From the NCBI RefSeq assembly GCF_026130165.1, contig NZ_JAIHOM010000045.1, positions 1 through 37,555 of the forward strand: DNA of 37,555 nucleotides, in the 5' to 3' direction. Shown in pieces: positions 31,890 through 37,555 of this stretch. A program made the translations under genes and the position numbers. The notes beneath the pieces were generated by a model, which saw only the letters and a program-made list of their open reading frames with translations, searched no databases and was not told where the DNA came from. Positions within the stretch are counted from its first letter, which is position 1; every line of letters starts with the position of its first letter. Origin of the DNA: Spirulina subsalsa FACHB-351. GTDB lineage: Bacteria > Cyanobacteriota > Cyanobacteriia > Cyanobacteriales > Spirulinaceae.

Positions 31890-32244
31890 GTGAATTGGAG
31901 TGATGTGCAAAACCGGGTAATGGAAGCAGTGGCTCGCTATGGCGATCGCACCGATTTCCTCACCATTCGTCTCGAAACCTCCGAAAGTACCCAAATTGTT
32001 TTGGAATCGCGGCGGTTGGGGGTTTGCCAGTTTTGACCAGTTGGATCAATTGGAGGTGCAGATTTTGGCTAGTGGGGGGAAAGAAACCGGGTTTCAGGGA
32101 TGCTGTAGTGGGAAATGGGTCGGTGCAAGAAACCCGGTTTCAGGTTTGAGGTCGGAAACCTGGGAACTGCCGACGGGGAAACTCAACCAAACTCTGAAAA
32201 AGCATAGTCAAGACGAAACAGTTAATCCGGTGGGGTCAAAATAG
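31890..32244 (+). pseudogene. Frameshifted 5' remnant of a TldD/PmbA-type gene
   Basis: A GTG at 31890, with GGGAGA before it, opens a frame reading VNWSDVQNRVMEAVARYGDR then LTIRLETSESTQIVLES, ending at TGA 32034. In the +1-shifted frame the same region continues RGGWGFASFDQLDQLEVQIL. Together these look like the start of a TldD/PmbA metallopeptidase-like protein (residues 1 to about 90), with about 25 residues missing at the junction around 32010. The shifted frame then runs into two AAACCGGGTTT repeats (32081-32141) and ends at 32244 without further family features. The gene is clearly broken. Confidence 0.5.
32081..32141. repeat. Inverted pair of AAACCGGGTTT palindromes inside the TldD/PmbA remnant
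   Basis: AAGAAACCGGGTTTC (32081-32095) and AGAAACCCGGTTTC (32128-32141) are separated by 32 bases, as at 28449-28511. Confidence 0.75.
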
Positions 32245-32282
32245 GCGTTCCCGTAGCGTCTCACAACGAGAATCGCCCCTCC

Positions 32283-32320
32283 AAAAACCCCATTGCTAGG
32301 GGTGAGAATCCCCCACCCCT
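32283..32320 (-). terminator. Probable terminator of glutamate synthase
   Basis: On the minus strand AGGGGTG (32320-32314), a nine-base loop and CACCCCT (32304-32298) are followed after a few bases by GGGGTTTTTGG. It lies 12 bases after the stop of the large gene. Confidence 0.5.
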
Positions 32321-32331
32321 CATCTCAAGGA

Positions 32332-35300
32332 TTACACCGCAGACAGCGCCTTATCCTCGCTCACCGCTCCCGCTTCGGGACTATCGGCCTCCGACGGGGG
32401 AACCACTTGCCAGAACTTCGGTAAAGCATTCTCCCAATCCCCTAAAATCGCCTTGCCTTTAGGACTCCCCGTTTTCTCAACATGGGCTTCAATTAACCCC
32501 TTGAGTTGTTGCTCCCCGGCCGGAGTAGCAACGCGCTGAATCTTGACGATTTCTGGGTTAACATGACTGGGAAAACGGCCACTTTCATCATAGAAATAAG
32601 CCAATCCCCCCGTCATCCCCGCACCCACATTGCGGCCACAGGAGCCTAACACCACAATCACACCCCCAGTCATATACTCACAACAGTGATCTCCCGCCCC
32701 TTCAATTACGGCCTGGCCCAGGGAGTTCCGCACCGCGAAACGTTCCCCAGCGCGTCCATTGGCGTAAAGAGTGCCACCTGTTGCCCCGTAGAGGCAGGTA
32801 TTGCCCACAATGGCATTATCCGCCGGATTATAAGGCGCGTTGGCGGGAGGGGTGATGATAATTTCGCCCCCGTGCATCCCTTTCCCCACATAATCATTGG
32901 CCTCTCCGGTCAAGTGTAAGATCATGCCGGGGAGGTTAAAGGCCCCGAAACTTTGCCCGGCCGCCCCTTGGAAATTCAAGTTTAGCTGTCCAGCAAACCC
33001 TTGATCTCCGTAGCGTTTGGCAATTTCTCCGGCAATCCGAGCGCCTACACTGCGGTCCGTATTGACAATGTTCACCGTTTTGGTAACAGTGCCTTGGTCT
33101 GTGATTGCACCCATAATCTCAGCATCGGCTAATAGTTCATCATCCAAGACCGGGCCATTACTGTGAACCGCTTCATGGACTAACCAAGACCGATCTTCCG
33201 TCACTGGGGGTAAAGTTAAACAGGTGACATTTAACCCTTGGGTTTTGGTCACAGCATAATGGTCCCGCGCTTTGAGCAAATCAGAACGACCGATGATTTC
33301 CTCTAGGGAACGATACCCTAAACGGGCGAGGAGTTGGCGCACTTCTTCGGCCACAAAATAGAAGAAATTCACCACATCATCGGGGGTACCGGGGAACCGT
33401 TTGCGCAGGCGTTCCTGTTGAGTGGCCACCCCGACGGGACAAGCGTTAGTATGGCAGACCCGAGCCATGATACAACCTTCCGCAATCATTGCCACAGAAC
33501 CAAAGCCGTATTCTTCAGCCCCCATGAGGGCGGCCATGATGACATCGTATCCGGTTTTGATGCCACCATCGGCTCGTAGGAGAACGCGATCGCGCAGATG
33601 ATTTTCCAGTAACGAACGATGCACCTCCGTCACCCCCAATTCCCAAGGCACCCCGGCGTGTTTAATCGAACTCAAAGGAGAAGCCCCAGTCCCCCCATCA
33701 TGGCCAGAAATTTGAATCACATCCGCATTGGCCTTTGCCACCCCAGCGGCCACCGTACCAATGCCAATTTCCGCCACCAACTTAACCGAAACCTTCGCCG
33801 TGGGGTTGATTTGGTGGAGGTCAAAGATCAATTGTGCTAAGTCTTCAATGGAATAAATATCATGGTGAGGAGGGGGAGAAATCAGCGTCACCCCCGCTTT
33901 AGACCGCCGCAACATAGCAATATAATCACTCACCTTTTTCCCCGGCAACTGACCCCCTTCGCCCGGTTTTGCCCCTTGCGCCATTTTGATTTCCACTTGG
34001 TCGCCACTCATCAAATACTCAGGAGTCACCCCAAAGCGTCCCGAGGCCACTTGTTTGACCGCAGAATTGGCCGTGTCTCCCTTGCGCAGGCCTTTCAAAT
34101 AGGGGTGAGAGGGCGATAAACCGTTCTCATCCACATCATCAATCACCCGGTAGCGTAGGGAGTCCTCGCCCCCTTCCCCCGAGTTGGATTTCCCCCCCAT
34201 ACGATTCATCGCCACCGCGAGAGTTTCGTGGGCTTCCGGGGATAAAGCCCCCAAGGACATCGCCCCACTACAGAAGCGTTTGACAATTTCTTCCACCCCT
34301 TCCACGTCATCCAGGGCAATGGGGGAGCGATCGCTGTTAAAGTCCAATAAATCCCGTAAAGCAGTAGCTGGGCGGTCTTCGAGATACTTCAAATACGTCT
34401 CATAATGATCATAGCCCTGTTCAATCAAGGCTTTAGCCCCATTCCCTTCTTCCTGCATGGTTTTAAAGCCACGCACCGCACTATGAAGGGCTTTCGCCAT
34501 CTCCGGCGAATTCATATGATATTCCCCACCGGGTTTATACTTCACAAAACCATAGTTTTCCAGCTTGTTGGCGTGGAGTTCCGGGAAAGCGCGCTGATGG
34601 AAGGTCATGGTTTCTTGAGCCAAATCCGCTAAAGTCATACCCCCCAAACGGGAAGTCGTCCCCTTAAAGCAGAAATCAACCACATCGGGACCCAAACCAA
34701 TGGCCTCGAAAATTTGCGCCCCATGATAGGAGGCCAACAGAGAAATCCCCATTTTAGAGAGAATTTTCAGTAATCCCGCCTCTACCGCCTTGCGATAGTG
34801 GGATTGGGCTTCAGATCGGCTTAATTGCGCAATCTGACCCCGTTCCATCATCTTTTGAGTCTTATCACTCTGCCACCAGTCTCGGACGGTTTCTAGGGCT
34901 AAATAGGGGCAAATGGCAGAGGCTCCATAACCCACTAAACAGGCGAAATGATGGGTACTCCAACATTGAGCCGTTTCCACCACAATAGAGGCCTCTAGGC
35001 GCAGTCCCTCCCGGATAAGATGGTGATGGACAGCCCCCACAGCCAACATGGGAGGAATATAGGTCTGGTCAGCCGGGAGGGGTTCCGTTGCCCCTTGGGG
35101 GGAAATCGCATCACTTAAAATCAGAATGTGACTCCCGCCTTTCACCGCTTCGGCGGCTTGCTGGGTGAGGGTTTCTAAGGCTCTTTGTAACCCGGTTGGA
35201 CCATCGGCGACGGGGTAACGGGTGGAGAGGGGGGCCGGGGCAAAATTGGAGGCTTTAATGGCCGCTAATTCCCCTTCGTTTAACACCGGAGTAGAGACTT

Positions 35301-36996
35301 TCAGCGTGGCCACATCTGACGGTTGCACGTTGAGCAAATTCCCCCGCTTCCCTAATTCCATCACTAAGGACATGACCAAACTTTCCCGTAGAGGGTCAAT
35401 GGGGGGGTTAGTCACTTGGGCAAAACGCTGCTTAAAGTAGTCGTAGACCAGACGGGGTTTTTCTGAGAGAACCGCTAAGGGGGCATCATCTCCCATACAG
35501 AATGTGGGTTCTTTGCCATCTAGGGCCATAGAAATCACAATCATTTCCACATCTTCGGCGGTGTAGCCGAAGCTGGTTTGTTGTTGCAACAGTTCCGGGT
35601 GGCTATAGGTGCGTTGGTCGCCGAATGGTTGCGCGGACAGGGACTGACGATGGGTTTTGACCCATTCCCCAAAGGGTTTAGAAATGGCGATGCGTTCTTT
35701 AATTTCCCAATTTTTCTGAACTTCGTGGGTTTCTAAGTCTACGGCCATCACTTGACCGGGGCCTAAGCGTCCTTTTTCAATAATGCGACTTTCATCAATG
35801 GGAACCACTCCGGCCTCGGAGGCGACAATGACTAACCCATCATGGGTCAGACAATAGCGGGCCGGGCGTAATCCGTTGCGGTCTAAGCTCGCGCCGACGG
35901 TTTTTCCATCACAGAAGACTAAGAGCGCTGGCCCGTCCCAAGGTTCTTGGATACTACTGTAAAATTCGTAAAAGTCGGCAATGTGGGGATAGGGTTCTAA
36001 GTCGGGTTGATTTTTGTAGGCTTCGGGAACCAAAATCATGGCCGCTTCCAAGGGACTGTAGCCTGTACGCACTAACAGTTCCATTGTACTATCTAAGTTA
36101 GCGGAGTCACTATTGGCGGGGTTAACAATGGGGGTGAGGCCTTGGAGTTCTTCCTGAGTCCAGCCGGGTACAGTGAGATGATTTTCCCGGGCGGCCATCC
36201 AGTTAATATTGCCGAGGAGGGTGTTAATTTCGCCGTTATGCCCCAGTAAACGCATGGGTTGGGCGAGATACCATTTGGGCATGGTATTGGTGCTAAAACG
36301 GCGGTGATAGACGGCGAATAGGCTGGTGTATTGGGGGTTTTTGAGGTCGGAGTAAAAGTCGCCGAGGATGACGGAACGCACCATTCCTTTATAGACTAGG
36401 GTGCGGCAGGAGAAGGAGCAGATATAGAAGTCATCGGAGAGTTTTTTTCCGACTCGCGATCGCGCAATATACAAAACCCGGTCCAATTCCGCCCCACTCA
36501 AAGTATCCGATGTCACCATCACCTGTTCAATTCGGGGCATATATTGCCGCGCTTGGGGGCCGAGAACTTCGGGATGAGTCGGCACTACCCGCCACCCCAA
36601 CACCTGCACCCCCACCTGTTGCACCATCTCCTCAATATAAGCCCGTCCGGCTTGGGCTTCGGCTTCTCCTTGGGGCAAGAACACCATCCCTACACCCAAT
36701 TGATCAACTCCGGGCATGGGGATCTGATGTTCGCTAAACCAAGACTCAAACACTAAGCGAGGAATCCCTGTCATGATGCCTGCACCATCGCCGGAATCGT
36801 AATCGGCACTACAGCCTCCCCGATGTTCGAGACAACCTAATGCCCCCAGTGCCTGTTCAATAATTTCATGGTTGACGCTTCCGGTGGTATTGGCGAGAAA
36901 GCCTACTCCACAAGCATCTCGTTCTTCTACTAGCCAAGGCTGACCCGGGTAGGGATGTTCTACTGTAGAAGTATGTTTAAGGGTTTGATTTTCCAT
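32332..36996 (-). CDS. glsF: Ferredoxin-dependent glutamate synthase
   Basis: The 1554-residue enzyme has a class II glutaminase domain whose nucleophile Cys29 ([11 protein letters not shown]) follows a 28-residue propeptide. A central domain and the FMN domain with [13 protein letters not shown] come next, then 3Fe-4S cysteines in [15 protein letters not shown] (about 1172-1186) and the C-terminal beta-helix ([16 protein letters not shown]). It moves the amide of glutamine to 2-oxoglutarate with electrons from ferredoxin. The [10 protein letters not shown] start, [18 protein letters not shown] and the lack of a gltD gene favour the ferredoxin type over the NADH type. Nitrogen control is plausible but only a weak NtcA-like site is seen upstream. 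Confidence 0.93.
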   Translation of the reverse strand: MENQTLKHTSTVEHPYPGQPWLVEERDACGVGFLANTTGSVNHEIIEQALGALGCLEHRGGCSADYDSGDGAGIMTGIPRLVFESWFSEHQIPMPGVDQLGVGMVFLPQGEAEAQAGRAYIEEMVQQVGVQVLGWRVVPTHPEVLGPQARQYMPRIEQVMVTSDTLSGAELDRVLYIARSRVGKKLSDDFYICSFSCRTLVYKGMVRSVILGDFYSDLKNPQYTSLFAVYHRRFSTNTMPKWYLAQPMRLLGHNGEINTLLGNINWMAARENHLTVPGWTQEELQGLTPIVNPANSDSANLDSTMELLVRTGYSPLEAAMILVPEAYKNQPDLEPYPHIADFYEFYSSIQEPWDGPALLVFCDGKTVGASLDRNGLRPARYCLTHDGLVIVASEAGVVPIDESRIIEKGRLGPGQVMAVDLETHEVQKNWEIKERIAISKPFGEWVKTHRQSLSAQPFGDQRTYSHPELLQQQTSFGYTAEDVEMIVISMALDGKEPTFCMGDDAPLAVLSEKPRLVYDYFKQRFAQVTNPPIDPLRESLVMSLVMELGKRGNLLNVQPSDVATLKVSTPVLNEGELAAIKASNFAPAPLSTRYPVADGPTGLQRALETLTQQAAEAVKGGSHILILSDAISPQGATEPLPADQTYIPPMLAVGAVHHHLIREGLRLEASIVVETAQCWSTHHFACLVGYGASAICPYLALETVRDWWQSDKTQKMMERGQIAQLSRSEAQSHYRKAVEAGLLKILSKMGISLLASYHGAQIFEAIGLGPDVVDFCFKGTTSRLGGMTLADLAQETMTFHQRAFPELHANKLENYGFVKYKPGGEYHMNSPEMAKALHSAVRGFKTMQEEGNGAKALIEQGYDHYETYLKYLEDRPATALRDLLDFNSDRSPIALDDVEGVEEIVKRFCSGAMSLGALSPEAHETLAVAMNRMGGKSNSGEGGEDSLRYRVIDDVDENGLSPSHPYLKGLRKGDTANSAVKQVASGRFGVTPEYLMSGDQVEIKMAQGAKPGEGGQLPGKKVSDYIAMLRRSKAGVTLISPPPHHDIYSIEDLAQLIFDLHQINPTAKVSVKLVAEIGIGTVAAGVAKANADVIQISGHDGGTGASPLSSIKHAGVPWELGVTEVHRSLLENHLRDRVLLRADGGIKTGYDVIMAALMGAEEYGFGSVAMIAEGCIMARVCHTNACPVGVATQQERLRKRFPGTPDDVVNFFYFVAEEVRQLLARLGYRSLEEIIGRSDLLKARDHYAVTKTQGLNVTCLTLPPVTEDRSWLVHEAVHSNGPVLDDELLADAEIMGAITDQGTVTKTVNIVNTDRSVGARIAGEIAKRYGDQGFAGQLNLNFQGAAGQSFGAFNLPGMILHLTGEANDYVGKGMHGGEIIITPPANAPYNPADNAIVGNTCLYGATGGTLYANGRAGERFAVRNSLGQAVIEGAGDHCCEYMTGGVIVVLGSCGRNVGAGMTGGLAYFYDESGRFPSHVNPEIVKIQRVATPAGEQQLKGLIEAHVEKTGSPKGKAILGDWENALPKFWQVVPPSEADSPEAGAVSEDKALSAV

Positions 36997-37042
36997 ATTG
37001 TGCGTTAACCTGATTGACGGTTGATTTTTTTGATAAGGGTTC

Positions 37043-37072
37043 GTGGACAGTGAAAGGTTTACTGTCCACTAC
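37043..37072 (-). promoter_or_regulatory. Inverted repeat overlapping an NtcA-like site
   Basis: GTGGACAGT (37043-37051) and ACTGTCCAC (37061-37069) are perfect inverted repeats with a nine-base gap. On the minus strand GTA-N8-TAA (37072-37059) is one base short of the NtcA consensus GTA-N8-TAC, and a TATCAA box follows 23 bases later, close to the usual 22. The site lies 63 bases before the glsF start. Confidence 0.35.
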
Positions 37073-37211
37073 TTTAGTGATCTTAAACTCCGATCCGAGA
37101 GATTGATCTAGGCGGAAGAAGCATTTAGTCCACCCTTCATCATGAGGACTTCAGTCCGGGCTGATCACAGGGGGATCGTCCATTATATCGGTCTGGGCTG
37201 AAATTGCAAGT

Positions 37212-37385
37212 CTACAAACCGAATTGCTTGTTGTTGGGCTTTAGCCCTAAAATGCGCGCTGAAGCGCAACTACAAACCGAATTGCTCGTTGTTGGGCTTT
37301 AGCCCTAAAATGCGCGCTGAAGCGCAACTACAAACCGAATTGCTCGTTGTTGGGCTTTAGCCCTAAAATGCGCGCTGAAGCGCAA
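37212..37385. repeat. 58-bp direct repeat, three tandem copies
   Basis: Copies start at 37212, 37270 and 37328, each beginning CTACAAACCGAATTGC, with a partial CTACGAACC at 37386. The second and third are identical and the first differs at one base. Each unit contains two palindromes: GGGCTTTAGCCC and TGCGCGCTGAAGCGCA. Confidence 0.95.
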
Positions 37386-37429
37386 CTACGAACCTTTGAT
37401 GAAATTTTAAAGAAAAATGTACGAGTATC

Positions 37430-37462
37430 TTGACGCTCCCATCGCTAAAAGCGAGGGATTCC
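37430..37462 (-). repeat. Solitary IS200/IS605-type terminal hairpin
   Basis: On the minus strand GGAATCCCTCGCTTTTAGCG then ATGGGAGCGTCAA shares the AATCC/C stem, the TTTAG loop and the GTCAA end with the other copies, but is more diverged. Confidence 0.5.
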
Positions 37463-37555
37463 CTGTTCAACCAGTTACCTTATCTACTAAGCTCTCACCT
37501 AATAGACAGTGGGTAGTCTGTCCGAGGGCTTAAATTCCTGTCCGCCCGACAGTAT

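Larger units (their letters stand above)
36997..37555. other. Repeat-rich region upstream of glutamate synthase
   Basis: No gene is visible in these 559 bases. In order they hold a perfect inverted repeat (37043-37069), a GGACTTCAGTCC palindrome (37145-37156), a 58-bp triple repeat (37212-37385) and an IS-type hairpin (37430-37462). The glsF promoter should be in the first 150 bases. Confidence 0.7.

Noticed and set aside
32332-36996. NADH-dependent glutamate synthase large subunit
   Set aside because: The N-terminal signature and the absence of a gltD gene nearby fit the ferredoxin type better, though the distinction was made by eye.
37212-37385. Possible CRISPR array
   Set aside because: The three units are repeated end to end with no unique spacers and contain two internal palindromes each; no cas gene is present.

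Overview
The window is chromosomal DNA from a cyanobacterium. The evidence is the density of HIP1-type GCGATCGC sites, together with ycf35, ycf46, a PSII-type S4-domain gene, a DevBCA exporter, ferredoxin-type glutamate synthase and an Npun_R2479-like HD protein, plus several Uma2-type genes and abundant short palindromic repeats. No gene points to heterocysts specifically; the repeat load and the Uma2/PIN content suggest a filamentous or mat-forming relative of the Oscillatoriales, but the genus cannot be fixed from sequence alone.

Layout. 1-252 holds the end of a probable IS200/IS605-type (TnpB-type) element and a promoter. 253-3945 is a tight three-gene operon of membrane-anchored substrate-binding proteins (two branched-chain-amino-acid type, one PstS type) that share one N-terminal anchor and have no permease or ATPase beside them. 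4340-6398 carries ycf35 and ycf46 on the minus strand. 6732-8742 has a ribbon-helix-helix-like gene, ridA, tRNA-Arg(CCG) and the S4-domain gene. 8862-11695 has an unknown gene, an M16 peptidase and clpP. 11970-15911 contains two glycosyltransferases around an HD-domain phosphohydrolase, and this segment lies between inverted copies of a 22-bp repeat. 15947-20604 has two Uma2-family genes, an Fe-S aldo/keto reductase, a bifunctional nuclease and an acyl-CoA dehydrogenase-like protein. 20601-24269 is a devBCA exporter operon (minus) with a small plus-strand gene wedged between devC and devA; that gene looks like a 7(1) septoil-knot repeat protein. recQ, an unknown gene and rtcB follow.

28436-32280 is an accessory, decaying stretch: a PIN toxin lacking its N-terminal half next to an apparently intact antitoxin-like gene, an AT-rich truncated sacsin/HSP90-type ATPase, a ghost reading frame broken only by TAA codons, another Uma2 gene, and the frameshifted start of a TldD/PmbA-type gene. 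Copies of the palindrome AAACCGGGTTT sit at or near several of these breaks. 32332-36996 is ferredoxin-dependent glutamate synthase, preceded by an inverted repeat and a 58-bp hairpin-rich unit repeated three times.

The points most worth a second look are the orphan binding-protein triad with a shared anchor, the knot-protein cassette that splits devBCA, the TAA-only ghost frame, the truncated sacsin-like ATPase, and the family of solitary IS200/IS605-like terminal hairpins with no transposase gene in the window. Family names are given from recognition of motifs by eye; no database search was run.
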